From Myrica gale (Eukaryota > Streptophyta > Magnoliopsida > Fagales > Myricaceae), in assembly GCA_963930655.1 (NCBI GenBank), contig OZ005606.1, forward strand, positions 22,856,001-22,920,000: 64,000 nucleotides of DNA, written 5' to 3'. Position numbers and translations under genes: made by a program. Shown here in pieces: positions 47,281 to 59,839 of this stretch. The notes below the pieces were generated by a model. That model was not told the DNA's origin. It was given only the letters and a program-made list of their open reading frames with translations, and ran no database searches. The stretch's first letter is position 1. Every line of letters starts with the position of its first letter.

Positions 47281-49414
47281 CTACATGATAGAACAGGCAT
47301 TTGGGTTTTCATCACTGAACATAATCGTGTAGCTGTCATCCACAGTGGTCTCGTTTATTGTTGCAGTGTTGGGAATTTTCCTGACCATATTAGGAGGTGC
47401 CTTCTTGTCATAAGCCTGAGAAACATAAGGATGAGCCACCAGTGTGTATGGAACGTAAGGCCACAGCTCCACCTTTTTCTTGGTTGACTGAGCTGCCTTC
47501 AACACCTTCTTTGGCTCAACATAACCGGTCACAGTCGCCTTCTGCAGTTTCATGTCCACGTCCACCGATTTAGCCCCTGCAAAAAGAAATTAAATGAATA
47601 AAAGGAGAAAAATGGAATCTCTTGCCCATGATAAAGCATTCACTGACATGAAATGGTAAAAGTATATTGAGATGAAGATGATAAGAAACAAAAACGAACC
47701 TTTTACCCCAGAGAGAACATTCTTGACCTTACGCGCACACCCCTCGCAGCAGTGGCGGAGCCAGAAACCCAATTAATGGGGGGCAAACTTTTAAGAAAAA
47801 ATGACAAAAAAATTTTTTACTACTTAATGCAAAAAAATGTCTTAAGAGTATAAATAAAAAAAATTAAGGACTAAAAACACTAAAAATATTGAAATACACG
47901 TACCGTACTATTTGCTGATACTGAGAGGTGACATTAAAGATTAAATTCTTATTGTTCAAGACACCAATAGAGCATCAACTAATCAGACAAACAAAAGTAT
48001 TTATATATATATATATATATTCTTTGTAAAACAAAACACATAAATGAAATAAAGTATTTTCAGCAATATAACTTTTTACTTCCATGAATGAAGTACTTAT
48101 TTTTGTTGCCAGAAAGGATGTGCCTTATGCTCAAATAAGTCCTGCTGAATTTGTTGGGATATGTAAAAAGAAAACATAACACATAAATGAGAAAAATAAA
48201 CAATTACTGTATTTCTATTATTCTTGAAAGAAACAATAACAAATCAAAGCATATTGGAAAAAGAAGCCAAATTATCCAAAGTTCAAAAAGAATCCAAGTT
48301 CCAATGGCATAAAAATGCTTCTCACCCTTGCTATAATTTTTTTAGTGTGACAGTACTATTGAACACGGGCTTCTCAAGAGTGGAATCTCTATCAATAATA
48401 AAATAACCCGAAATTGCAAGGAGAAAATACATACTTGGTAAATGATAATAGAAAAAAAATTTGGACAAAAAGTTCAATCTTAACATCCAAATAACTATTC
48501 TACTCCCCTTACAAAATGAGAAAACAGAAAAATCGTAGTTCAAAGTGCCCATTACCTGGCTAAATTAATGACTAAAATTTTGAAGAAATAGATTTATAAC
48601 TTGATCCAAACGTCACAAATTACAATGGAAAAGAAGTTCCACCTTTAGAGAAAGACAATTAAAAACAAGTTAATCTCATGGGCTATGAAAAATCAGACCT
48701 AAACAAACAAAAGATAGATGAAAATGAGTCTTACTTCAACTTTGGATTTTCATAAATTGTAGAGAAGTCAGACATTTAAAATTAGATGTTGATAGTGACA
48801 ATAAAATGATATAACCAATTATTCTCTAGTAAGTAAAGATGGTGACACCACCCCCTTTCTCAGTATTTGCGATATCCAAATTCTCAACCAAGTCCAACAT
48901 AAAAGACAAAAGAACAAAAAAAAAGCTGTACTAGAATAGTGAAAACATTTATTTCAATTATTACAACACACAACGATTATCAGGTATCAGGAGAAATATA
49001 TGAAATATTCGTCGCAAAATTCACGACAACGTCGACAAGTTAATATAGGATTTCAAATTTTGACATAAATAAATATCTTTCTGCTTATTCTTTTAATTTG
49101 ATTTTGAGGTATTGGGCTGCTTGGATTTTACGGGGGGCGGGCTGATTCATCTAGGGGCAAGCATAATTTTTATTTGCCCAAGGGGGGCAAACCTAATAAA
49201 AAAATAAAAAATAAAAAAAAAAACACATAGTAAAAAAAAATTTTGGGGGAGCCAACCGGGGCAATGGCCCCGGTTCGCCCCCCCCTCCCTCCGCCGATGC
49301 CTCGCAGTCCATCCTGATTTTGAGTGCGACGGTTTGTGTTTGCTTCTTCTTCTTGCGCTTTTTGGTACTGCTAAACAAATTGGACAAGTACTCCAAAGCT
49401 CCTTGAACTCCCAT
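47281..49414 (-). pseudogene. HIPP: HIPP gene (heavy-metal-associated isoprenylated protein) split by a hAT element
   Basis: The host gene reads on the minus strand. The N-terminal part is 49414-49300 (MGVQGALEYLSN, a Lys-rich run, then TVALKIRMDCE). After the hAT element it resumes at 47741 (GCARKVKNVLSGVK) to a donor at 47700, followed by the last exon 47576-47281 (AKSVDVDMKL, TVTGYVEPKKVL, ELWPYVPY, AYDKKAP) ending in the CaaX box CSIM. HIPPs bind heavy metals with an HMA domain through M-x-C-x-x-C and attach to membranes by farnesylation. Here the element lies exactly between MDCE and GC, so the motif is divided. Without the insertion the parts would total about 150 residues, as in the family. 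Unless the element is spliced out, this allele is null. The rest of the reading frame looks undamaged, so the break is probably recent. Confidence 0.88.
47750..49299. mobile_element. hAT element inserted in the HIPP exon
   Basis: The 8-bp duplication CCTCGCAG lies at 47,742-47,749 and 49,300-49,307. The ends are CAGTGGCGGAGCC and, reverse-complemented, CATCGGCGGAGGG. The 1,550-bp interior is AT-rich with no intact transposase, so it is non-autonomous. A related element, also starting CAGTGGCG, is at 50,751-52,065. Confidence 0.88.
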
Positions 49415-50742
49415 TTCTTGTTTCTTCAAACAACTTTAAGGAACTACTCGATGTTTGTGTTTGACAAAAGCTTCTCCGAGGCAGATAGTAAATTAAGCAG
49501 ACTGCAATACAAAAGCTTAAAGATAAGCTTAAGAATTGAGAAGCCGATAAATTAGTGTGTGGAAAAACCAAGACAAGGGGGATAGGTTTAACGTTGACAA
49601 TAGACAGGGACTACTACAAACTTCTTTCTGCAATGCGCCAGGAAATAATTGCAGGAGAAGAGAAACGATGGGTAATGACGAGAGTAGGGGACGAAGATGC
49701 ATGTATACATGAAGAGAAAATAAATATATTAATTACATGAATACTGGATGTCCTAGAATCTGCAAGAAACTTCCTCCAAGACCTTTGTATGTATTCCCTT
49801 CTTACCTTCTAATTAAAGAGGACAACCCCACAAGAAAAGCGCGCGCGCTTCCAAGCTTGCCCTTACGTACATACGTCTTAATCGGCCTTCGGGCTTTTGC
49901 TAGCTCCTTCGAGCAACGCTTTACTACTCCCTCTTCTTATATAGGAATTTCGTTATGTCCTAAATAGAGGTGGTCTTAAGCCCCTTAAAGACAGCTTCAA
50001 ATTAAAAGCTTATAAGAAGACTTTGTATAATTTCCTCCAAAAGTTTGACTTTATTAATGTGCTGAGAAAGAAAGCTCGTGAATGCTTGGGGTACAAGAAA
50101 GGTGAAAGCAATCAACCATTAATTTTGAGGGCTATGTCTGTGGAAAGACTAGATGGATTTTAGGATTTGGATGGTATCCTTCCCTGCCCACGTAGCAGGT
50201 GATCTACGTGACACGTATATCTGAACTACATCAATGTGTAGAACCCTAAACACGTGGCAACAAATACTCGAATAGGCCGGCGGCAGTTGCTTCAACGGTT
50301 CGACCTGTTGAACGGGTTGTTCCATTGTACGTCCACCTACAGTATGGTCTGTATGGGTGATTGGAGGTATACTAAATGATTCTCCTCACAAAGGAAATTA
50401 TAAAAAGGTATAATGGGGCGGTGGGACTGTAGAAGAGATCAGGGCGAAGATAAAGAAGAGAGAATAAGCCACAAGTAGGGTTGGCTGCAGCGCCAGGTGG
50501 CTGCTGGAAAATGAGTATTTTAAAGCAACATCTTTTAAAAAATTAAATGTAAAGTCTCTTAGCCAATGGCTGTCTCTCTTTCCATGAAAACGAAGTTTCC
50601 ATACATCATAGCTATCTTTATAATCAGTATTGTTCACCCTCGATAATTTTCCCTTCTACATCCATGGATGAGAATTCCTACATAAAAGACAACCTGCGGC
50701 TGCATATACTGGAATTTTGCAGTATCCGATTACTACGCCGGG
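49415..50742. other. upstream region of HIPP, no other gene seen
   Basis: This should contain the HIPP promoter and leader. A GCGCGCGC run lies near 49,840. Open frames at 49,555-49,967 have no recognised content. Confidence 0.35.
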
Positions 50743-50750
50743 ACCTTGAA

Positions 50751-52065
50751 CAGTGGCGAATCCATGATCAAAATCCATGGGGTCGAATTTTAAAGGCGAA
50801 ATGATAAGAAAATTTTTTTTCCTTCATAATGCAAAAAATTATCTTAGAGTTACAATATTGAAAATTAAAGACTAAAACTATTAAAAATATTATAATACAC
50901 GTATCGTACTATATACTACGACTGAGAGATGACAATTACACCCTACTAGTAATCCTTCTATCATATAGGACGGTTTTTCTTCTTCTTTGCGTGGGGGTGA
51001 AGGACAATTGTTTTATGCATGCACCGAGTAATGAATGCGGCTGAGGACTCTTGAACCCAAAATCAAACCCTTCCGAAGGGAAGGACATGCCAATGACTCA
51101 AGTACCTTCAAAATTTTGCTCTTATAAGTCATACATACACCTTGTCTACCAGCTTTTTAATTTACTCAGTAGTCGTCACCGGCTATGATAGCAACAAATG
51201 AAACCCCTATTAAAAAACATAAAATTAAAGAAAATTGCACTAAATGAGATTGCCATGATTCCACTAAACATGATTCTAATTAGGACAAGAGGCACCATAA
51301 TCCAGACTACTTTTTCTTCATTTTTCCTCCCTTCTCTTAAATAGCCCATTACAGAGAGTTCAACTAACATAAACTATTCACTGTCCCCCAAGAGGAACTA
51401 TCCACTACTACCTAGCTATGGGTTACACCCAAAACTAGCCTTACAGTACAGGTAAAGTACACAATACAAAATACACAAAGGATTCAATGACCTACACTAA
51501 CCAATTCTGAAAAATACCACAACCACAGTGAAAAAAAGCTCATAATTAACTGAACGTTCATCCCTCTATTTTGAGCGAGCCGCCAACAACAACAGAGCAC
51601 AAAACTCATGTTCACCCTTCTCACGGTGAAAACAACCCCATAACTAAGTACCCTAAGTTCATCCCTCTATTTTGAGCCACCACCAACAACAGAGCACACA
51701 ACTCATGTTCTTATCCCTTCTCATGCTGCATGTCTTCCATTTGACACCAGGGAGACGAGTTTAATAGGTCCAGTTTCATCGGGGACAATCATGGTAAATA
51801 CTCCCGCTCACCAACGGACTAGCACTGGCTTAGAAGAACCACCCAAAACTAATCCATTCAGGTTAACAACATTGACTCCTGATTGAGCTAACAATGTTAA
51901 AGACCAAAACAAACGAAGTGTAAACTACACATATACAACCACTTTGGCCTGGGCCAATGGGGTCGGGCCCCCATAGGCCCAGACAACCTATGAATAATGA
52001 AAAAAAAAATTTGGTGGATGCAATGGGTGGCGGCCGCCCAGGGCGCACCCTTGCATCCACCACTG
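50751..52065. mobile_element. non-autonomous hAT element, perfect 8-bp target duplication
   Basis: ACCTTGAA is duplicated at 50,743-50,750 and 52,066-52,073. The left end is CAGTGGCGAATCCATG and the right end reverse-complemented is CAGTGGTGGATGCAAGG. Inside, the phrases CATCCCTCTATTTTGAGC and CAACAACAGAGCACA each appear twice (near 51,560-51,605 and 51,661-51,697). No transposase was found. Confidence 0.85.
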
Positions 52066-52073
52066 ACCTTGAA

Positions 52074-52844
52074 CAGTACAATTAATACAGCTCCAAGATA
52101 AATGACTGATCAGAGGTTGGTCAGCCTGATTACTATACCTCAACTGCCCTGATTTAGACGTGAATTGCTGAAACGAGAATCACGACCAATTCGACTATAT
52201 AGGTCAATGCAAGAATATCAGTATCTAATTATTAATTAATTAAAGTCGCTGATCCTTTCCGTGGGAACTACGAAAGGAGTACTGTGGAAAATCTGTACAC
52301 TATTCAGGCATGCATGGGGCATGATAGGCATGCATGCATATGCATTTGAAACAACAAGAGTACAAATAATAAACACGTATTTAATTTGCATTAATTGTTA
52401 CCATCACAGAGATCGATCGTCAGAGATGTACATGCATAGAGGCCGTCGATCGAGAACAAGATTTAGTAGTGGGATATTCTGATATTAGTTGCCTTGCTGA
52501 TGTGTATACCGTATCCGCCACATATTTCTTAAAGAAGAAATAGATTGAATGGAGCAAGTGGAGGTTATTGTTATACTAGTACTGCAGTAGCTTTCTTGGA
52601 GTTGACCAAGCCAAACAGCTGCACCCACTTCTGTAGACTCATCACACGTCCCAGCCAACAGGATTACCTATTGGCAACATGCATATCCGATGCCTTGATG
52701 GTAAACGTGTGTCGTGAGCCCTATCACCGTCGTCGATCGCCTCCACTGACATCGGCCGCCAACAACTAAGCTCGATCAGTGTCATGTAATCCTTCTGTCG
52801 TATGTATGTAACCAGATGTGTCCTCAGCTATTAAAAAAATTTAC
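52074..52844. other. spacer, nothing recognised
   Basis: No gene supported. The ORFs at 52,261-52,482 and 52,545-52,769 are random-looking and have GATCGATCG-like scraps but no domain. Confidence 0.35.
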
Positions 52845-55315
52845 TTTTAATGACGAAATACTATTTTCGTCACTAAAAAAGGGTTATTCGTGACGAAAAT
52901 AATTTTCGCCACTAAAAGTCTTATTTGTGACGAAATAACAATGTCGTCACTAAAAGTTAAATTTTTTGTGACGAAAAGTTTTGTCACACGCCGATCGATC
53001 GATTATACATCGATCAATCGGTCCTTTGTGACGATCCATCACTAAATGCAAAGAGTTTTGGCGAAGAAATTACGTCGTCAATCCAACCGATCAATCGTTG
53101 TTTATATACCAATCGATCGGTTATCAATGAACACGTGGCTTTGAACACCGATTGATCGTTCATCATAACCGTTCGATCGCTACGATATGACGAACGATCG
53201 GCATGCGTACGGTGTCATTTAGATATTTCTAATCTACCGATTGCTCGTATCTATTGAAGTGATCGATCTTCAAGGACGTCGTCGTTTTGGCTTATGCATA
53301 CCGATCGATCGTTAAAGGCACACTGATCGATCGTCCGTATGTGTCGTCGTTTTCGTTAGATGAAGCGATCAATCGTTAACATAAAACGGTCGATCGGTTC
53401 GCACGATGTCATTTTAAACTCAAATGACGATCGATTGATTAACTTAGACGATCGACCGGTATGTAAATTTTATGATTGAATAATGTGAGCTTAATTAATT
53501 AGAAATACAAAATATATATTAACAAAGTACGTTAGGATATGTTTAAATTACATAACAACATATTAAGTATATTTCATTAATATTTAGGAAAGCTTGTACA
53601 AGTTGTACATGTTACATCAAATAAATATTTTGTAAGAGTTAGTATGAGAAATGTACTAAGATGTCATAAACTAGTTATATAAAGCTTATTTAACACATGA
53701 TTATAAGTTATTAGTATGAGGTATGTATTAAAATGACATTTTAAGTAAAATAATTTTAATAATTATTTCTTTTGTTAGGTTAAAAATCGTGTTTTCAATA
53801 ATTAGGTTTAACGATCGATTGGTATGTCATCGATCGATCGGTGAAGGACGCGTCGTTTAATGGTTTGAGACTGATTGATCATATATTAAGAGCGATCGAT
53901 CGCTCACGTCTGTCATCGTTTTGAATTCGTTTAACGATCGATCGTTGCAATTGAGATCGATCGTCTGAAAAACTTCGCGGGAATTTTAAAGCTGACAAGG
54001 CGATCGATCGGTATGGTGACCAATCGATCGGTGTTTATCATGCTTGAAATGCCAAAATGCTCTAAAGTCGTGGGTGAAGTGAAAAAAATACTCATGACAA
54101 CGAGGAGAACGAAGCCTTTTTTTATTTGAATATTTGTGGATATTGGGGATATAATTAGTGATGATTAGAGCTTATTATGATGTTTTTCATATGTACATTG
54201 GAATGAGTATTGAATGAGGATGATTTGAGAGTGATTTGGGATTAGATTTGAGTGTGTGGGGAGGGTTTGCATGATTTTATCGATCTGGGTAATTGACGAT
54301 CGATCGGCTGCTTGATTGTCGTCTGACGATCGATCATCATATTTGTACCGATCAATCGGTGTTTCACGTAAGTTTTCTTGCAAATTATTGATGATGTGTA
54401 ACATTTATATTTATTTACCTGTTTGATTATAAAAGTGTTTGAGTTCTGGAAATAAATTATGTAGTTTGAGAAGCACGAAGGATAAATATTAAAGTGCTTT
54501 TTACTTGTTCTGTTTGGGTTATATTTTTGGGATATAACGTGTGTACCCTTAGACTCGTTCAAGGGTTAGGACGCGATAAATATACGTTTATCGCGTAAAA
54601 ACCTTTGAATTGTCCAAAATATGGACAATTTGGGATTGTGTATTCGTGGTTGGACGAGTTCGGTGCTTGTGTATACTACTAGCATTGGTGTATGACGTCA
54701 TCCAACTATCGTTGATGACATCGACTCCCAACGCTGACAAGAAGGAGGAGCGCATGCGAGTGGAGCAAGAGGAGCGCATGCAACAAGAACAAAGGCGCAT
54801 GTGAAAGGAGCAAGAGGGCTTACGGGCAGAAATATCGAAGGAGAAGGAGAAGAAAATGTCCTATGTAATGGAGAAGAAAATGAGCGACATGTCAAAGCGA
54901 CTATTTAGCCAGTTTGGAGGTTCAAAAAAGTATATGCATGTATGTTTTAATAGTTTTGTGATTATGTATTATTATTACGATATTATTTTCGATTTAATTA
55001 CGGATCACTATTTGTTATTTTTGATGTTTATTAATGTGAATATTGTATTGTTATTATAATAGTACGTGTTATATAATATTTCCTATTATTATTGTTTTTT
55101 TACCATTGATTCTGTTACTACCGTTCGATCGACATCTTCAGCGATCAATCGATTGTTGTTAAACCGATCAATCGTTCAATACCACTGTTCGATCACCAAT
55201 ATTAACAAGACAAAATTATTGATCGATCAGTAACGTAAACGATCAATCGATGGAGAAATAGACGATCGATCATCTAACTCAAATGATCGATCGTCAAATT
55301 ATTATTCATTAATGT
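52845..55315. mobile_element. CACTA (En/Spm)-like remnant dense in GATCGATC-type motifs
   Basis: The left part (52,850-52,985) has alternating direct and inverted GTGACGAAAA / TTTTCGTCAC motifs, typical of CACTA subterminal regions. From 52,988 on there are about 30 copies of a 10-14 bp near-palindrome around CCGATCGATCGG, clustered at 52,988-53,465, 53,810-54,030, 54,295-54,362 and 55,125-55,300. Between them, 54,715-54,910 encodes a charged coiled-coil like the C-terminus of CACTA TnpA-type proteins. CACTA transposases bind many subterminal repeats, which could explain the motif density. Outer TIRs with CACTA and a 3-bp duplication were not found, so the borders are approximate. Confidence 0.55.
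54610..54930 (+). pseudogene. coiled-coil remnant of a CACTA TnpA-like protein
   Basis: A reading frame gives KKEERMRVEQEERMQQEQ, then a stop, and continues in frame with KEQEGLRAEISKEKEKK and MSYVMEKKMSDMSKRLF. Arg/Glu/Gln-rich repeats of EERM type are common at the C-terminus of the plant transposase_24/TnpA group. One internal stop and no DNA-binding N-terminus are visible, so it is a fragment. Confidence 0.5.
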
Positions 55316-55352
55316 GTTGTTATCTATCCAATGGCCTGTTAGCATCCATTAG

Positions 55353-56407
55353 CAGGGACGAAGCTAGGAGAGCTAGTAGGGCCATGGCTCCCCCCAAACT
55401 TTTTGCAATTTTTTTATACATAGTCAAAATTTCAATTTTTTACAATTTTTTAATATAAGGGCAAAACTGGTAGTAATCTTTGTAATAGAACCCCCAATTT
55501 TTTAAAAATGAGAGAATGAAAAAGCTTGAGAGATGGAAGAACTACTTTATAAGTGGTCCTCCAATTTTTAAAGAAAAAAAAATACTAAGGGTTTATCTTT
55601 TTTTACTTTTCTCTCTCCCTCCTTTTTTTTCTAAAATTCCTCTCCCTGCCTCTTTTATAGTGTGTCTTTCTCCCTTCCCCTTTTCTAAAGTGTCTTTTTT
55701 ACTTTTCTTTCCCTCTCCCTTTTTTCTCAAATTCATTTTTTCTTTCTCTCTCACTTCCTCCTCTCGATGGCCTTTTTAGATTTTCTCTCAATTGCCTCTT
55801 TTTTTTCTCTCCCGCTATTGTATCTCATATAAATAAAATAACAAAATTCATACTCAACTCTTGGAATACAACAAACTTTTTGCTTTGCACTAAAAAAAGT
55901 CATCTTCAAAGTTAGAATTCTAAATGTTATTACATTTAATTATTATTGTCTTTTTTTAAAACATACTCATTTCATTATTATTGTTTAATTTAAATATTAT
56001 TGTTTTATTATTTGTGTGTTCCTATGTTATTTTGACTGGATTTTAATTTTGCTTTGTGTCTTTGTCATTAATTTATGTGCCTTTTTATTCTGAAGATTTT
56101 AAACTTTCGATTACATTAGGCCGCACAAGGTTTTAATACTAATATAATAATTGATGATTTTTACTCGAACGTCCGGTTCAATTAGCATAATTGATGCAAA
56201 CTTGGCTTTAACAAGTAAGTTAAAGTTTATAAGTTTTTTTCTTTTTTAATTTTTAGAATATGTTATTACATTTTGATTATAATAAAAATTTGAAGGTCAT
56301 AAGATTAGTTAAGGTACACTTAAGATGACCTCGACACCCTATTAAAAACAAAATTTCAAGCAAAAATTATATTTGCCCCTTAAGGATAAATCCTGACTTC
56401 GTCCCTG
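55353..56407. mobile_element. hAT element with CAGGGACGAAG ends
   Basis: The left end is CAGGGACGAAGCTAGG and the right end reverse-complemented is CAGGGACGAAGTCAGG. The flanks TCCATTAG and CCCATGAG match at six of eight positions, as expected for an old 8-bp duplication. The interior is T-rich with CT-rich runs near 55,600-55,800. No transposase. Confidence 0.75.
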
Positions 56408-59400
56408 CCCATGAGGTAATTTCCTCTTAGAAGGGAATCCGAGTCAGCTAATTGGTGACACCAACTATTTGATCTTCGCAAAGTTTTTCTGACAAAATGA
56501 TAAAAATCAAGGCTAGATATATATATAAAGTTGGTCAAAACAGACAACTTGTAAATCTAATTACGAACAGTACTGGTGATCGAATGGCGCTAACTCAGAT
56601 ATGAGTCATGTCATGAGATCCAATGGCGTCTAGGCATGGGGCCAGAGAGATAATTTCTCTTATTTTTCAAGCGTGGATCGATCAGGAGGTGGCAAATGTG
56701 AGGGACCGAGGCCAGCCTCCCCACAGCCAGAAGACGCACAAATTGTAAACTGTAAAGCTCACTCAAATTATTGTCCACAACTAAAGCAGTGGGCAACTAT
56801 AGCAACGTCCTACAGCTGCTCAAAGCAGGCACTGAAGAAGACTAGGACGCTTTGAGCAATGAGTCTACACGTACGTATCTTTTATGAAGAGCAAAAGATA
56901 GGTGATCTAGAATGCATGCCTTTTCCCAAGCTTCTAGCTACTACAGATTAATTACTTGTTATGGGATAAGGTGATTTCGACAGCAGATGTCTTAGATAGA
57001 TAAAGAAATTTCATGACCTCTCTCGTCGATCCAATCAGCTTTGATGCAGTACTGGAAGGAAATGTCTCTGATTAGAAAATCCATCGAATAGCTTGTCACG
57101 GGGTCCTCTTGTGTTTGGTTAAAAAGATTTCAAAGGGACTCCGTCAAGTACGTCTTGATGACTTAGCGTGTGCCTCGCTCTTAAGTTTTCCTCTGTAGTT
57201 TTCCCATGGTTTTATTCTTCTTCTTCTTCTTCTTCTTTTCTCAGCTCCCATGGTTTTATTCATCCAGTGTAAAGAAATGGTTTTTGACAAAAATGTAGGA
57301 ACCTGATCATGTAGAATAGGCATCTGTCCAATCAACTTCTAATATTTGTTTATTAGAAGTTCGGAGTAAAGAAAAATGGTTTCCATAAATATCCCAGAAC
57401 CGACCATCCCACACTTCCATCAATAAAGCTAAGACATAATTAGCCAATAAATTAAGATTTGGGATTAATTTGTGACCGGTGGGTTAGGATCCCTGATCAA
57501 CTGCTAAATTCTCAGAAAACTGTTCCAAATTTCTTCTTCAACTGTATACTCTCTTCATAGACTATGATGCGTGGATTTCTTTCTATCTCCTTCCCCTTAA
57601 TTAGCCAAAGAAAAAAAAAGTCTCAGTTAGATCCGAAACAGGTAGCCCTTTGAACCCAAAGCATTTCACCGTTGGGTTGATACTAACATTCTACCGACTA
57701 ATTGAAATCTGCCAAGTAACTCCTGACGGACAAAACTAATTAAGATGAACAAGTATATATGTCCCCGGCAAGTTTCTTGTTCCTTTGGTTTAATCTTTGC
57801 CGTTCGTCCAAGCCAAATATTCCTAGTCCGTATCCCCACCTCCCCTTCCCCGAACAACAAGAAAAAAAGGAGAAAACAGAGTCACGCCCTTGACTTTGCA
57901 GTCTTTACATTTTTGAATATGTTGAACGCTCAAGCAGGTGGATATGGTCTTTTCAACCCTCGGCCAATCAATGGTAATTGCTTAAATCCAATGCACCGAC
58001 ATGCAGACGTTGAGGAGTTACCACCGACTAATCCTTAAAAGACGGTACCAGCTGCCGTGGGCTTCTTGGCAGAGTCAATGTATAGTGGTTCAACAATTTA
58101 TATCTTATTTTTCCTCCGATTCTTATAGATCATAAAATCTAGTACAATGTCTCTGCTGTGCCTAAGAATCCTTATCCATTTGAATCGTACACGCCATATA
58201 TCAAGTTTAATATTGTTTCCATTTGTTATCTGTCACGCTCTAGACTCTCTACTTGCAAAATCACACTAAAAAATGTCGTCCTCACGAGTCACGACAATTA
58301 GTTAGGTGGTTGAATCTCATTAGATTTGCTAGAATACTAGGCGGTACTAAAATATTTTAACCAAGTTTTCAAACTCGTAACAATAGTTTAAGTATTTAAC
58401 TTTGTATAAATCGCTATTAGTTTGTGATAGTGTCAAAAATGATCTGGCCCAACTGATGAGCAATGGGTCGCTGCCAAGCCTTCCTCCAAGTTATTAGACC
58501 TACCTGACAAGACAACATGAACAGAACTTTCCTTTAGGATGCAGAGCTTTCAATGCTTAAGTTAAAGTTCGACAATTAATATAAATGGAGAAGTAATTTG
58601 TTATGTGTCTCGTGTCTATATACGTACCCGGAGGTTTTTATATGAGAGTAGTTATGTACATCCTAGTTTAAGGAGGCGGTAGGTGGTGGAAGGACGTATC
58701 GCGTCTTTCCTCAGAGCATCAAAACCTTCCTTTGCGATTACTCAGACCCAGGATGCGGCCAATTTCTACATACGGAGGCTTGTAGCGTCTACAGGAGGTG
58801 AAAACGTCTCGTGATAGGCTAGCCATGGATGGTTGCTCTCTGCGGGAGTTCTTTGAGCAATTTCGAGAAAGAGATGCACTGACGTGTGGAGTTGCCCTTT
58901 CGGCGGATGATATATTGCTTTCTAGGTTGGGGCCCCCTTCGGCTCTATTCACAAGTCTCTCTTCGAGGCCTTTTTGGGTCCCTTTTGCAATTAAAGCCCA
59001 TGAGTTTCACGCTCTCTCCCAACCCCGTGAGCTTCTCCGGTAGGGCTTTCCTGTCCGTTTGCGGAGCCAGACCGGGCCAAGTGGGCCAATAATTCCTTGC
59101 CCATCAATTTTTATACCAATAATGGTAATCCTTTCCGTATGATAAGGATGTATCCGCGAGTGAAAAAAAACAATTAATGGTATATTTTTACTATATTTAC
59201 GTACCATATCGAATATATGAAAACAAAAATAAAATAAAAATACCTATTATCTTACATTTCATTCTGATGCATGATACTAATTTAATGAGGTTTTATATTT
59301 ATTTGATCTTGAAAATGAATCCACAACATCTTCTTATTTATATTTTATTTTTGAGTACTTTTATATAGGAATGAATCATTCTTTTTGTATAGGATACCCT

Positions 59401-59562
59401 AATCGAATTTCAAAAATGAAATTGATTATAGATTATTAACGATTAAGAATTTTAAACGAAATTAAGATGATTGTTTTATATCAAAATTGAATGAATGAAA
59501 TTATTAATAATAATCAAGAAACATATATCTCAATTAAAATATCTAAAAAAGAAAATTCATCT
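56408..59562. other. spacer without a supported gene
   Basis: A CTT trinucleotide run lies at about 57,220-57,238. A fairly GC-rich, open stretch at 58,720-59,090 has long overlapping frames on both strands but no domain I recognise; it may be a fragment of a decayed element. Confidence 0.35.
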
Positions 59563-59740
59563 TTTATGGTAAAAAAAAAAAATCATTTTTTTAGTCTTTA
59601 GGTTTTGGGCATTTTTTCATTTTAGTACTTCACTTTCAAACTTCAAATTTTTAGTCCCTGAATTTTTTTTTTACGAAATGATCATTCTGTCAGTCAGCCA
59701 TCTATATGCTTAACGAACCTCTTTGACACGTCAGAAAATT

Positions 59741-59820
59741 TGAAGCGGTCGACCGATATATGAAGCGGTCGTCCGGTACATGAAGCGATCGATCAATATA
59801 TGTAGCGGTCGACCGATACA
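59741..59820. repeat. four tandem copies of a 20-bp unit
   Basis: The units start at 59,741, 59,761, 59,781 and 59,801. The consensus is TGAAGCGGTCGACCGATATA. The core CGGTCGACCG is a palindrome and resembles the GATCGATC motifs at 53-55 kb. Confidence 0.9.
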
Positions 59821-59839
59821 AATTTGTTGACGTATCAGA

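Noticed and set aside
58719-59092. GC-richer stretch with overlapping frames of 68-81 aa.
   Set aside because: No domain, both strands open. Possibly a decayed element, but no ends found.
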